Positions 8,676-17,332 of a stretch of DNA of 45,671 nucleotides are shown one piece after another (position 1 is the stretch's first letter; the number at the start of each line of letters is the position of its first letter). The notes beneath the pieces were generated by a model. That model was not told the origin of the DNA, did not search any database, and saw only the letters and a program-made list of their open reading frames with translations. This stretch comes from a virus, in IMG/VR virus record IMGVR_UViG_3300045929_000065, positions 1 to 45,671 of that record. One strand, given 5' to 3'. A program made the position numbers and the translations under genes.

Positions 8676-10218
8676 TGGGACTGTTGACGTTGATTCTGAC
8701 CTGAAAGTCGGAGGCCTGGCCGGCGGCCTGGAAGCGCTGGCGCAGCAGCCGGTTGATCGCGCTTGCGCCCCAGTAGATGTTGCCGCCCCAGTAGTAATTG
8801 CCGCCGAAGTACCAGGCCGTGATGCCGGTGGTCGGCACCGTCATGCTCACGCCCTGGGTACTGAGCTCGTAACCGGCGTATTCGAACGTCATGTCGATGT
8901 TGAACGCGACGTTCTTGCGGTATTTGACGTAACCCTCGATGCGGTAGAACTCAGCATCGAGCGGGGCCACGAACAGCCGGGTGAGCCACTCGGTGGCGAT
9001 CGCGGTGGCGCCGCCGTCGCCCGCGCCGCGGCCTTCCAGGCGATAGATGTGGCCGCTGCTGTCGCCCATGAACACGTACTCGAGCCCATCGGCGGGATCG
9101 AGCATGGCCATCACGAAGGTCGGCAGGAAGGCGAGGGAATGATCGGTGCGCCAGCGCATCCAGGGCGACAGCTTCCCGCCGCGCATCGCGATGTTGTAGA
9201 CCCAGCACTCCGAGATGCCGGACGGGAACAGATAGGCGCGGTTGAGCCGCGAGTTGTAGACGATGCGCCAGCCGGTGTAGTCGGCGACCTGGTCGGCAAT
9301 ACCGGACGTCAGGTCATCGGCCTCGCTGTCGCCGAAGCGGTCGGTATCGCGCACGCTCTCGATCCGGCCCGCTCTGCCGTAGAAGATGTCGTTGCCGACG
9401 TAGGCCATGCTCTCGGCGCCCGAGGCCGACGAGCCGGCATAGAAATCGGTGAACGAGAAATCGCTGGCGTCGAAGCCGGTGAGATTGAACAGCTGGCCCT
9501 TCTCGGTCGAGATGATGGTGGAGCCGAAGGCCTCGACCAGTCCATTGATTGGCTTGATGTCGGGGGTGACCAGAAAGAACGGATCCTCGGGATCGCCGCC
9601 CGGACGCTGGTTGACGGTAATGACCTGATAGTTGGAGCGCTCGGCGCCGACCATCATTTGCGGAAAGAAGCCGCCGGCGTCGCGGGTGTTGGCGAACACC
9701 GCGCGCTCGTGGCTGATCGACAGGTACTTGGCGTAGAACGCGCCGAACGCGGCCGCGGCCTCGTTGGTGAAGGCGACATCGGCCCAGGTGGCGCCGTCCC
9801 ACTGCTTGACGGTCTCGGTCAGCTCCATGTCGGTAACCAGCAGCACGTCATCGAGCTGCCAGTTGTGCGAGCGCCAGTGGCCGCGCAGGCGGGCGGTGGC
9901 GTTGACGCTGCCGATCGAGGTGAAGGTGGTGGCGCCGTCCCACTCATAGACGGTATCGCCGGCCTGGAAGAAGGTCTTGATGATGCCGCCCGAGGTCAGC
10001 AGCGAGCCGCCGCCGCGGATTTCGGCGGCATTGGGTACGACGCCGACCAGATCGAACGGCGGCCGGCAGCGCAGCTCGCGGTTCTCGAGATCGAGCAGGA
10101 AGTTCTTGCCGCCCGCGGCCTCGCGCGGATCGATCTCGTCCTCGCTGGCGCGGGTGTGCAGCCCACCGCCGAAGCGGATCGAGACGTCAAGATCTTTGGG
10201 CCCGATCCTCTGCGGCAT
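8623..10218 (-). CDS. podovirus tail protein, beta-propeller-like (tail tube/nozzle candidate)
   Basis: 531 residues, no membrane segment, dominated by repeated beta blades with Gly-Asp turns (DTVYEWDGATTFTSIGSV, VKQWDGATWADVAF, YVFMGDSSGHIYRLEG). Large beta-propeller proteins directly after a tubular-A-like adaptor gene form the tail nozzle (T7 gp12 position) in short-tailed phages. It starts TGATG-coupled to the adaptor gene. The assignment is by order and fold-like composition. Confidence 0.6.
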   Translation of the reverse strand: MPQRIGPKDLDVSIRFGGGLHTRASEDEIDPREAAGGKNFLLDLENRELRCRPPFDLVGVVPNAAEIRGGGSLLTSGGIIKTFFQAGDTVYEWDGATTFTSIGSVNATARLRGHWRSHNWQLDDVLLVTDMELTETVKQWDGATWADVAFTNEAAAAFGAFYAKYLSISHERAVFANTRDAGGFFPQMMVGAERSNYQVITVNQRPGGDPEDPFFLVTPDIKPINGLVEAFGSTIISTEKGQLFNLTGFDASDFSFTDFYAGSSASGAESMAYVGNDIFYGRAGRIESVRDTDRFGDSEADDLTSGIADQVADYTGWRIVYNSRLNRAYLFPSGISECWVYNIAMRGGKLSPWMRWRTDHSLAFLPTFVMAMLDPADGLEYVFMGDSSGHIYRLEGRGAGDGGATAIATEWLTRLFVAPLDAEFYRIEGYVKYRKNVAFNIDMTFEYAGYELSTQGVSMTVPTTGITAWYFGGNYYWGGNIYWGASAINRLLRQRFQAAGQASDFQVRINVNSPNAFALNEIGLRFIASSQ

Positions 10219-10883
10219 CAGCGTGGGCAGTAATCGGTGCGCGCGGTGTTCTGCGTGATCAATCGGCTGGCGCGCCCGAGGCTCATCTTGAAGATCGCCT
10301 CATCGAACTCGCGCTGGCGGTCGCGCCGGAACAATTGCACCCAGGCCGGCACCATGGCGCGGAACACCTCGTCCTTGAACGGCATGGTGTCGGCGGCCGC
10401 ATCGAGCACCAGGTCCTTCTGGTACTGGTAGGTATAGATGCGCCCGGCATCGCCGGCCTCGGGCGCCGTGTCCATATAGAGCGATCCATCGGTCGGGCGG
10501 ATGGCGGCGTAGCGCGGCAGGCCTTCGTCGTCCTGCTCGGGATCGTCCACCAGCATGTCGTTGTAGTCGCCGGGGTACTGCTCGATGAACTGGTTGTTGG
10601 TCTTGTCGATCAGCGGCCAGATCATCTGCACCAGTCCGGTGGCGAGCGTGTAGGCGCGCTGGCCTTGCACCAGGATAATGCTGCTCTCGGCCTGCTCATT
10701 GGGATGCGGGCAGCCGATGGTGGTGTAGAGCTCGTCGATGCCTTCGTTGACGACCTGGACGGCGAGATCGATCGCGACCTGGCGCGAGCTGTCGGTCAGC
10801 GTAGTCAATACCGCCGCATCGCCCGAAATGAGCGAGGTGCGTTTCAAGATCTCATTTATAGCGTTAAGGAGTGATTTGCTCAT
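10218..10883 (-). CDS. head-tail adaptor / tail tubular protein A-like
   Basis: 221 residues. The N-terminal helix-rich part (SLLNAINEILKRTSLISGD, VQVVNEGIDELYTTIG) and later FKDEVFRAMVPAWVQLFRRDRQREFDEA are characteristic of the T7 gp11/TTPA-type adaptor family. Adaptors of this type attach below the portal and bind the nozzle, which is encoded next. It overlaps the previous gene by 20 bp. Confidence 0.65.
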   Translation of the reverse strand: MSKSLLNAINEILKRTSLISGDAAVLTTLTDSSRQVAIDLAVQVVNEGIDELYTTIGCPHPNEQAESSIILVQGQRAYTLATGLVQMIWPLIDKTNNQFIEQYPGDYNDMLVDDPEQDDEGLPRYAAIRPTDGSLYMDTAPEAGDAGRIYTYQYQKDLVLDAAADTMPFKDEVFRAMVPAWVQLFRRDRQREFDEAIFKMSLGRASRLITQNTARTDYCPR

Positions 10884-11355
10884 TGAGCTTGGCCCGCAAT
10901 GACTGGATGTTGTCGCGGCGCGCGAGCTTGATGCCGCGCCGCTTGCAGGCGTCGCGCAGCTGATTGATCGACATCAGGTCGATGTTCTTCTGCTGCCGCT
11001 CGCGCTCCTGCTGCGCCTTGTACTGCCGCATCATGTCGTCGTCGGCATTGATGGTCTGGCCGTTGTCCTGGTTGAATTGCGGTGGCGGCGCTGTCGCATT
11101 GATCGGGGTGTGGCCCATGTAGGCCTGGCCGATCGAGCCGAGCGGGCGGGCGTGCATGGCGTTCTTGGCGGCCCAGGCCCCAAAGCCGCGGCGCAGTCCG
11201 CGCTGGGTGAGCAACGAGCGGATCACGGTCGCCGGCATGGTCTCGTCGATGTCGGCCTGTCCCATCTCGCGCGCGTAGCTGATGAGCTGCGGACGGCGCC
11301 CGAGCGCCATCGGATCACGTTTGTCCTCGACCGGGCTGCGCTCCAGTATGGCCAT
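10864..11355 (-). CDS. capsid-proximal protein with C-terminal SAP/HeH-like motif
   Basis: 163 residues from the ATG at 11355, chosen because AAGGAG lies 6 bases upstream; the longer open frame to 11433 runs through a hairpin and lacks such a site. The middle is Gln-rich and helical; residues about 128-160 (LMSINQLRDACKRRGIKLAR) match the helix-extended loop-helix of SAP/HeH/LEM-like nucleic-acid-binding motifs. It follows the major capsid gene, so a head-completion or DNA-contacting role is plausible but unproven. Confidence 0.6.
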   Translation of the reverse strand: MAILERSPVEDKRDPMALGRRPQLISYAREMGQADIDETMPATVIRSLLTQRGLRRGFGAWAAKNAMHARPLGSIGQAYMGHTPINATAPPPQFNQDNGQTINADDDMMRQYKAQQERERQQKNIDLMSINQLRDACKRRGIKLARRDNIQSLRAKLNEQITP

Positions 11356-11375
11356 GTGTTCTCCTTGGAAGGTCG

Positions 11376-11415
11376 GGACTGGGCGGGCGAAAGGGAGATA
11401 ACTCCCGCCCAGTCC
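11376..11415 (-). other. 12-bp perfect stem-loop after the major capsid gene
   Basis: GGACTGGGCGGG (11376-11387) pairs with CCCGCCCAGTCC (11404-11415) around a 16-nt loop. On neither strand is it followed by a T run, so it is not a canonical terminator. Its place between the capsid gene and the next ribosome-binding site suggests mRNA 3'-end stabilisation or partial attenuation that raises capsid over downstream expression (inference). Confidence 0.6.
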
Positions 11416-11433
11416 GCTCGACGAACAGGGCAA

Positions 11434-12764
11434 CTAGTTCGTCAAGTTTGTGGCGCCGACGCGGATGCCAAAGATCCAGTTGGCGTTGAGCACGACCCCG
11501 GCATGGAATGCCTTCCAGGCGATGGTCGAGATTTCGTTGTAGGGATCGCCCGCGCCCGCGCTGCCGCGGTCGTGGAAGATCATCTCGAAGCTGCCGGTAT
11601 TCTCGCCGGCGCGATAGGCGCCGTCGGTATGACGCTCACCGAGCCCGACCGATCCGACTGCATCCTTGCCGTAGATGACGATGGTGTAGATGTCGGTGTC
11701 GGTTGGGGTGGTGCCGCGCACGTCGGTGCCGCCGGTAGCGCCGGCGTCGGCGTCGATCGAGGCATCCTCCGAGATGACGAAGCGGACACCGCGACCCGCC
11801 CGGCCGTAGTAGCCGAACTCGCCCTGCAGCAGCGCGACCTGGCCGGCGTATTTCTCCACCGACTGGAAGCCGGTGATGCCGGACACGTCGATTGCCACGT
11901 CGGGATGGCAGATCCCGATGTAGCTCGGCAGGATCGGCGTGGTGCCGATGTTCTGTGAGCCGGTGGCGATCGGATAGAACATCCGCGCGCTGTTGCGGGT
12001 GAGCTCGTTGATCACCCGGTCGAGCACGCCCCCCGTGATGATCGAGTTGACGGCCGCGGTATTGGCGGCGTTGGCTGCGAAGCGCTGGGTGGAGTTGTCC
12101 TCCGCAATGTCGCGCTGCAGCTGGTTGAGCGACCGCCCGGCGCTTTCGCCGAGCACCTCGACGATCTCGTTGGTGGTCTTGTTCGGGTTGTAGAGCTCGA
12201 CTTCCTCGTTGACGATGTAAACTTGATGTTCGCAGAAAGGACGCTATTCCGATCCACCGCTTCCTCAGAAGCTGCTGCATGTTTCCATGCAGAACAGACT
12301 ATATCTTCATCTCATCCGAGATGTTGGGCGCTTCCGGCCGCTTGGCCGTACTCCCTTGCGGGATAGTCGTTGAACCTTCCTCTTTCGAGGCTCGGCTGCT
12401 GATTGTCTTCGGCATTACCCGGTCAGAGTTTCCAGCAATTCACCCAATTTAAGGTCAGCTAATTCAACTGACCGTACTTCGCGACGGTTGCGAGTACATC
12501 GGTAAACGTAGGCGTGTCGCTGTCACGGCCCTGCATCCAGGTCGACGTTGCCGTCAACTCGGCCAGCGCCGTGGTGGTGGGCGTCTCCTGCTCGATGCGC
12601 CGCCATTTGACGGTGGAGGTGCCCTGCTGCTTGTTGAGCGTGCCCGGCATGGTGCCGAGGTAGTACGGACACATCTGCTGTGCCCGGCGCAGGAACGTCT
12701 GCTGAAAAACCGCATTTATTGGCTTTGTCAGCTCGACGTCGGTAGCGGTTACTGTCTGTGCCAT
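11434..12764 (-). CDS. major capsid protein, N4-gp56-like; split by a group I intron, join(11434..12221,12467..12764)
   Basis: Two exons: 12764-12467 (codons 1-99 plus one base) and 12221-11434. Joined, they give one 361-residue protein with the junction ...AKYGQ-F-YIVNEEVELYN. The N-terminal exon (FQQTFLRRAQQMCPYYLG) and the second (LGESAGRSLNQLQRDI) are the successive conserved blocks of the N4-gp56 family of HK97-fold capsid proteins. Without splicing the frame stops at a TAG in the intron after 101 residues. A weak AAGG ribosome site precedes the ATG. The scaffold gene lies just upstream. The boundaries are inferred from intron structure plus reading frame. Confidence 0.85.
12222..12466 (-). 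ncRNA. group I self-splicing intron (ORF-less, 245 nt) in the major capsid gene
   Basis: All core helices can be drawn (minus-strand positions). P1 pairs exon GGTCAGT (12473-12467) with GCTGACC (12459-12453), giving the U-G pair at the 5' site. P3 TTGGGTG/CGCCCAA (12447-12441/12330-12324). P4 TGCTG/CAGCA (12437-12433/12401-12397). P6 hairpin CCTC-GAAA-GAGG (12390-12379). P7 GACTA/TAGTC (12368-12364/12301-12297). P8 CATCTC/GAGATG (12323-12308). P9 CTGCATG-GAAA-CATGCAG (12292-12275). Two extra stems between P7 and P3 resemble P7.1/P7.2 of subgroup IA. The intron ends in G at 12222, and only this end restores the frame. No homing endonuclease is inside it. Confidence 0.88.
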
Positions 12765-12794
12765 GGCCTTTTCCCAAGGTCATGGCGCCGTGGG

Positions 12795-13403
12795 CTATAC
12801 GCCTGGATCAAATCCGTACTGATCGCGCACGGATTTTCTGAACTCGGCGTTCGACATGTTGCCGTAGTTCACAGGCTTGGCCTCGGGCGCCTTGGTTGAT
12901 GCGCCCCGCACCGCCGCAGTGACGGCTTCGCGATCTTCGGTAGCGGCCTTGTCGATCCGGCTGGAAGCCACTTCCTTGGCGAATTCCTTGCCGATGGCCT
13001 TCTGCCAGCGATCCCACGTGCGTGGATCCTGCTCGCGGTTCTGGAACGCGGTCATCAAGGCCGGCTCCTCACGCGCGAACTGATTGATCCAGCCAGTGAC
13101 GACGCGGCGCGAAAGGCCAGGGTTGTCGCTGATCAATTGATCGACGACGCGCTTTTCCTCGCTTGCGGCATTTCTTCGCCAGTGGTCCTGCTCGATACGC
13201 TGCAGCCGCTCCTCGAGCGCGTTGCTCTGCTGCTTTGGTTCGGGAGTGGATGGCGGCGATTGCCCGTTATTCCGATTGTCGAACTCGGCAATCAGCTTAT
13301 CGAGATCATCGCCTTGATCCGGTGCGCTGGGCGCCGCAGCATCCGGCTGTGCCGATGCGTTGGTGTTGTCAGCCACGGGTTGCTGGTTTGGCTCTTCGCT
13401 CAT
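12795..13403 (-). CDS. putative scaffolding protein
   Basis: 202 residues, acidic and Pro/Gln-rich at the N-terminus, helical in the middle (NALEERLQRIEQDHWRRN), charged at the end. No membrane or catalytic motifs. A gene of this size and composition between portal and major capsid is the usual place of podovirus scaffolding proteins. GAGGAAAATC precedes its ATG. The 5' end overlaps the preceding small gene by 35 bp. Confidence 0.6.
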   Translation of the reverse strand: MSEEPNQQPVADNTNASAQPDAAAPSAPDQGDDLDKLIAEFDNRNNGQSPPSTPEPKQQSNALEERLQRIEQDHWRRNAASEEKRVVDQLISDNPGLSRRVVTGWINQFAREEPALMTAFQNREQDPRTWDRWQKAIGKEFAKEVASSRIDKAATEDREAVTAAVRGASTKAPEAKPVNYGNMSNAEFRKSVRDQYGFDPGV

Positions 13404-13629
13404 GATTTTCCTCTGTCTGAGGCTGGTAACCGGTGAGCAGCTCCTTCACCCTGCGGGCCTGGAACTGACAGCCGGATTGAAAAATCCAGTCGGCGATCTG
13501 CGGTAACGGCTCGCCGGTGAGGCGGTAGACCTTGATGTTGCCGGCGCCATCAAGCAACGCCAGCAAATCGTTGAAGGCCGGATCCTCGCGTATGCGGGCG
13601 AGCAGATCCTTCAGGGCTGCTGCGCTCAT
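13369..13629 (-). CDS. 86-aa hypothetical protein between portal and scaffold
   Basis: Starts at the ATGA overlap with the portal stop (13626-13629). The product MSAAALKDLLARIREDPAFN... contains LTGEPLPQIADWIFQSGCQ and a helical C-terminus; the last 11 codons overlap the scaffold start in another frame. No family was recognised. Translational coupling on both sides supports it as a real head-module gene. Confidence 0.6.
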   Translation of the reverse strand: MSAAALKDLLARIREDPAFNDLLALLDGAGNIKVYRLTGEPLPQIADWIFQSGCQFQARRVKELLTGYQPQTEENHERRAKPATRG

Positions 13630-15515
13630 TGTCCGCCGATGACACCGGGCAGCTGCTGCAGCGCGGCCATCGCCATGCCGAGATCCTGCTGCTGCGGGCT
13701 CGCCATCGGCTGCGCCTGCTGCTGGGCATTGGTGATGGCGTCGACGTCGGTCCAGCCGCCCTCGCGCAGGGCCTCGCGGATCGCGGCCGGGATATCGACG
13801 GTGGGCGGCCGCCCGGTCTGCATCCCCAGGCTGTCCATCTGCAGCGCAAGCCCGAGCGCCTGCAGCTTCTGCTGCCGGCGGGCCTGCTCCTCGCCCGGCC
13901 CGCCCGAGCCGAACCATTCGAAGCCGGCGCGCGGCGGCAATTGGTTGCGGGTGACCTCGACGAAGCCACCGTAGGCGTCGATCCAGAACCGGACCGATTC
14001 CTGCGGGCTCATCTCGCTGAGCGCCATGTAGTACGACATGTGGAGCCAGCGGGTGAGCGAGCCCTGGCCGATCTGGTTGACGTAATCGACGGTGCGGGTG
14101 GCGCCGCGCTCGAGCTCGGCGTTCTTGGCGTAGGCGGTGGTGTGGCTGACGGTCTGCGCGCCCAGGCGGGCCGGCAGCACGCCGGTGAGCTCGGCATACA
14201 GATTGATGAACTGCGACATGGCGCCCACCATGACGCTGGGATCGCCGCCGAGCTCGGTGTGGACGTTGACCTGGTCGGTGGTGCCCCACTGCGCGTAGGG
14301 GTAGACCATGGGCCCGCCCTCCTGCGCGAAGATCATGTCGGTGCGATCGTAGCCCACCGGCGGGGCGATCTTGAGCATGGCGCTGTCGAGGAAGCGGTTG
14401 AGCGCATCGGTGGCCGCCATCTGCACCGGCCGGCCTTTCATCAGCGGGCTGGTGGGGTAGGGCGTGTCGACGCATTCGTAGTGGTAGGGAAACAGCAGGT
14501 AGGACGGAAACGGAGTTTCGCGGTAGCGGAAGCGGATGACGTTGGTGGAGAGCGCGCCGCTGGCGTCCTTGCCGCCGATCGCGACGGTAACGATGGCGGA
14601 GGGGATCACCATGCTGCGCACGGTCTTGCGCGGCACCACGATGTCGCCTTCCATCTCGAGCAGGGTGACGTAGCCGTCGTCGTCGGCCTCGAGCTCGGCG
14701 ACGTTCTTGGGCATCCAGCCGCCGTCCTCGTCGTCGGGATCGGTCGAGCCGCGGTTGGCCGCCATCTGCAGGTTCTCGAGCCGGATGTAGTCGCGCGCGA
14801 TGTGCGCGGGCTCGAGCAACTGCGAGGAGTGCATTGAGGGCTTGGGATCGTCGAGATAGAGATTGCGGATCGAGACCGGCGCCAGCACCGGGATGCGGCG
14901 GGTCTTCTTGGCGACGCCGTTGGCCTTCTTGGTGTAGAAGCTGCGGGCGTACATGCGCGCCCGGCCTACGCCCATGCCGTACTTGATGGCCTCGGCATTG
15001 ATGCGGTCGACGCGGGTGAAGAAGTCCTCGTCGTTGAATGGCTGGCGGTAGAGGTGCAGCAGGAAGCCCTGGGCGAGCTTGTCGGCATTGTCCTGGGTGA
15101 TGCGCGAGGGCACCTCGTTCTCGTCGCCCAGCACCAGGGCCTGGAAGTCGACCTGGCGCAGGTATTCGTCGGTGACCTCGGCGTGGGCGCGGAACCACGG
15201 GCCGTTGGTCGGAAACAGCATGCGGCGGGCGTCGGCGGTGAGCACCTCGAGCGCCTGCGCCTGCAACGGCAGCTCGGTTTCCGCCATCCAGCGTTTCTTG
15301 GTGTCGATGCGGCCGTTGGGCAGCTTCTTGTAGGAGATTTCCGGCTCCATCGCGATCTGGCGATCGATCTCGTCCCAGCAGCGCTCGCGGTCTTTACGCT
15401 CCTGCTTGCGGCGATTGTATTCCTCGATCACGTACTCGGCGATGTAGTCCCAGTCGCGCTGATCAAAGCGGCGCTTGGTTTCCTTGCCGTCCGCCTTGAG
15501 CTCAGTGACCGGCAT
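13626..15515 (-). CDS. portal (head-to-tail connector) protein
   Basis: 629 residues, large for siphophage portals but normal for podovirus connectors. The helical N-terminus (IAEYVIEEYNRRKQERKDRERCWDEIDRQ), the central segment LPLQAQALEVLTADARRMLFP and the C-terminal helical, Gln-rich part (ARRQQKLQALGLALQMDSLG) fit the bacteriophage head-to-tail connecting protein family. It forms the dodecameric vertex that engages the terminase. GAGAAGGAA lies upstream of the ATG. The start overlaps the previous gene by 14 bp. Confidence 0.8.
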   Translation of the reverse strand: MPVTELKADGKETKRRFDQRDWDYIAEYVIEEYNRRKQERKDRERCWDEIDRQIAMEPEISYKKLPNGRIDTKKRWMAETELPLQAQALEVLTADARRMLFPTNGPWFRAHAEVTDEYLRQVDFQALVLGDENEVPSRITQDNADKLAQGFLLHLYRQPFNDEDFFTRVDRINAEAIKYGMGVGRARMYARSFYTKKANGVAKKTRRIPVLAPVSIRNLYLDDPKPSMHSSQLLEPAHIARDYIRLENLQMAANRGSTDPDDEDGGWMPKNVAELEADDDGYVTLLEMEGDIVVPRKTVRSMVIPSAIVTVAIGGKDASGALSTNVIRFRYRETPFPSYLLFPYHYECVDTPYPTSPLMKGRPVQMAATDALNRFLDSAMLKIAPPVGYDRTDMIFAQEGGPMVYPYAQWGTTDQVNVHTELGGDPSVMVGAMSQFINLYAELTGVLPARLGAQTVSHTTAYAKNAELERGATRTVDYVNQIGQGSLTRWLHMSYYMALSEMSPQESVRFWIDAYGGFVEVTRNQLPPRAGFEWFGSGGPGEEQARRQQKLQALGLALQMDSLGMQTGRPPTVDIPAAIREALREGGWTDVDAITNAQQQAQPMASPQQQDLGMAMAALQQLPGVIGGQ

Positions 15516-15852
15516 TCGATTTCCTTCTCAGGTGCTCGCGTGCGTCGTTGCGGGCGCGCGCGATGCGGGCGAGCTGCTTGCCGTCCTTGGTGAGGCCGGG
15601 ATCGTGGAAGGCGTCACACCAGAAGATGTGGCCGAAGTTGAGCTTGTCCTCGCCCTGGGCGGCCCACCATGAGGTTTCGTAGCAGCCCCAGGGATAGAGC
15701 AGCGGATCGAGTTCGAAGCGCCGGCGCAGCTTGATGTCGGACGGGGTGAGGAAGCCGTCCGCGATGAAGACCTCGTGGCCTTCAATGACATCGCGCGCGA
15801 CCGGCTGCAGTTTGGCGGCGCGGCAGATGCGCTCGACGTCCCGCTTGTTCAC
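15502..15852 (-). CDS. hypothetical protein upstream of portal (GTG start)
   Basis: 116 residues from a GTG at 15852 that overlaps the previous stop (GTGA), with AGGA just upstream; the longer open frame to 16071 only shadows the upstream genes. The product has a mixed fold: VARDVIEGHEVFIADGFLTP, then WGCYETSWWAAQGEDKLNFG and a basic helical C-terminus. No family was recognised. Position between terminase and portal suggests a head-assembly accessory protein. Confidence 0.55.
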   Translation of the reverse strand: MNKRDVERICRAAKLQPVARDVIEGHEVFIADGFLTPSDIKLRRRFELDPLLYPWGCYETSWWAAQGEDKLNFGHIFWCDAFHDPGLTKDGKQLARIARARNDAREHLRRKSNAGH

Positions 15853-15998
15853 TTCCTGCCGCGCTTCCCGCCCGACTTGGGCTTGCCGGCGGAACGCATC
15901 GATGCGGCCACCGCCTGCTTTTGCGGATAGCCGGCCTTGCGCATCTCGCGGATGTTGGACGAGATGATCTTCTTCGATGAGCCTTTGCGCAGTGGCAT
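15849..15998 (-). CDS. DUF6496-like small basic protein
   Basis: 49 residues, very Lys/Arg-rich: SKKIISSNIREMRKAGYPQK followed by QAVAAS and a basic tail. The pattern SKK-I-NIR-R-GYPQKQAVAA is that of the DUF6496 family seen in many phages and integrated phage remnants. It overlaps neighbours by TGATG and GTGA. The function is unknown; the basic composition would suit nucleic-acid binding. Confidence 0.65.
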   Translation of the reverse strand: MPLRKGSSKKIISSNIREMRKAGYPQKQAVAASMRSAGKPKSGGKRGRK

Positions 15999-16177
15999 CA
16001 CTTTCTCCTGTCGAAGTAGTCCCGCACCGGCGGCAGCATGCCGTCACGCTTGGCGAACCGGTTGGGATCATCGCGCACCGCGAAGCAATCGGGATCCTCG
16101 CGGTTGGCGAAGAATGTTTTGATCTCGGCCTGGCTCGCTTCGTGATCAGCCAGCAGCGGGCCTTTTTTCATCGGCAT
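15998..16177 (-). CDS. 59-aa hypothetical charged protein
   Basis: From the ATG at 16177 with GGGAGGA upstream (an in-frame GTG lies one codon earlier). The product is rich in Asp, Arg and Phe (FFANREDPDCFAVRDDPNRF). TGATG overlaps exist at both ends. No family was recognised; it is supported by coding frame, ribosome site and coupling. Confidence 0.55.
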   Translation of the reverse strand: MPMKKGPLLADHEASQAEIKTFFANREDPDCFAVRDDPNRFAKRDGMLPPVRDYFDRRK

Positions 16178-16800
16178 CACTTCCTCCCGTGCTTGCCCTT
16201 GCTCTTGCTCTTGGGCTTGTGGGGCTTGTCGGATTTGTCCAGCTTGTTGGGCTTGGTGGTGTACTGGCCGGCCTCGGCGAACTCGAACTGCAGATCGTTG
16301 CTGTCCTGCTCGCCCTCGCGCACATGCACCGGCACGGTCACCGCAGCGCCGGCCAGCGACGGCTTGACGACGGTCGAGAGATGGCTGTCGTCGTAGAATG
16401 TGGTGGGCTCGTCGCCGCCGTTGAACACGATCACGCTCTGATCGGTGAAGCCGGCGCCGGTCACATTCATGACGACATCGGCGCCACCGATTTCTGCGCT
16501 GTCGGGTTCGAGCGCATGCAGTTCGAGCGGATCGGGTTCCGGGACCACGGACGGGAACTGCGCCAGGTACGCATCGATCGCGGCCTTGCCGGCCTCGTTG
16601 AACGTCTTGGCGAGGTGGTTGTAGTAGGTTGCGGCCGCCTGCTGGCGGGCATCGGCCGCGCTCACGCCTGGCACGCCCATTTCCTCGAGCGTGAACTGCA
16701 GGCCTGCCACCTGGCCGAGCTTGGCGCCGCCCGGCATCGGCAGATCGTCGTGCGAGGTGGTGGCCCAGGAGCTTTCGGTGGGCGTGAAACCGTGCGGCAT
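16177..16800 (-). CDS. IPT/TIG Ig-fold domain protein (possible capsid decoration protein)
   Basis: 207 residues. The N-terminal half is helical with an Ala-rich segment (SAADARQQAAATYYNHLAK). Residues about 95-180 have the IPT/TIG pattern: LEPDSAEIGGADVVMNVTG, then AGFTDQSVIVFNGG and AAVTVPVHV, i.e. an Ig-like beta sandwich. The C-terminus is a Lys/Ser-rich tail. Ig-like domains on phage head proteins often decorate the capsid and bind surfaces weakly; this location in the head module fits. No membrane anchor. Confidence 0.65.
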   Translation of the reverse strand: MPHGFTPTESSWATTSHDDLPMPGGAKLGQVAGLQFTLEEMGVPGVSAADARQQAAATYYNHLAKTFNEAGKAAIDAYLAQFPSVVPEPDPLELHALEPDSAEIGGADVVMNVTGAGFTDQSVIVFNGGDEPTTFYDDSHLSTVVKPSLAGAAVTVPVHVREGEQDSNDLQFEFAEAGQYTTKPNKLDKSDKPHKPKSKSKGKHGRK

Positions 16801-16803
16801 GGC

Positions 16804-17331
16804 TTATCCTTTCATCATCGATGACATCGGCAGGGCGCCCATCTGGCCGTACAGGCCTTTGAACATCTCGGTCTGGGGCGGATAGAACAACTTGCTGGAG
16901 AGGTCCTGCGGCCAGCGCATGGCGCCATTGAAGAAACCGGGGAAGCCGACCTGGTTGAAGAAGTCGCCGAGCGGCATACCGTTGTTGTTGCCCTGGTAGA
17001 CGCGGCCGAGCAGCTTCTGTGCGGGCGGCGACATGCCGGTCTGGAACTGGCTGCGCGCATCTTCGATGCCCGGAATGGCGCCCAGCATGTCGCGCAGCGA
17101 GCCGAGCTGCGGATGGGTGAACGCGCCCTGCAGGGTGTCGAAGGTGTTGGCGACCGGCATGGCCTGCGGCTGCGCCATGGCCTGCTGGACCGGGGCGAAC
17201 GCCTGCTGCAGCGGCTGAACGACTTGCTCGCCCAGCGCCTGGGTGACAGGAGCGAGCGCCTGCGGAATTGCTGCCTGCCCTGGCGCGCCAAGCTGCGATA
17301 GTGCGCCAAGCGTGGGAAGTAATCCGAACAT
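16804..17331 (-). CDS. hypothetical head-module protein, Gln/Ala/Pro-rich
   Basis: 175 residues. Residues 20-60 are a Pro/Gln/Ala-rich helix region (AIPQALAPVTQALGEQ); the second half contains SLRDMLGAIPGIEDARSQFQ and an aromatic C-terminal part (DFFNQVGFPGFFNGAMRWPQ). No family was recognised. Lies one base after the terminase stop and four before the TIG gene. Confidence 0.5.
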   Translation of the reverse strand: MFGLLPTLGALSQLGAPGQAAIPQALAPVTQALGEQVVQPLQQAFAPVQQAMAQPQAMPVANTFDTLQGAFTHPQLGSLRDMLGAIPGIEDARSQFQTGMSPPAQKLLGRVYQGNNNGMPLGDFFNQVGFPGFFNGAMRWPQDLSSKLFYPPQTEMFKGLYGQMGALPMSSMMKG

Positions 17332-17332
17332 G

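Noticed and set aside
12222-12466. Frameshift or sequencing error as the cause of the split capsid gene
   Set aside because: The gap is 245 nt, folds into the full group I core with correct P1 U-G pair and terminal G, and its removal restores the frame exactly.
12222-12466. Small IS, MITE or intein in the capsid gene
   Set aside because: No terminal inverted repeats or target duplication, and the segment has an in-frame stop at once, which rules out an intein.
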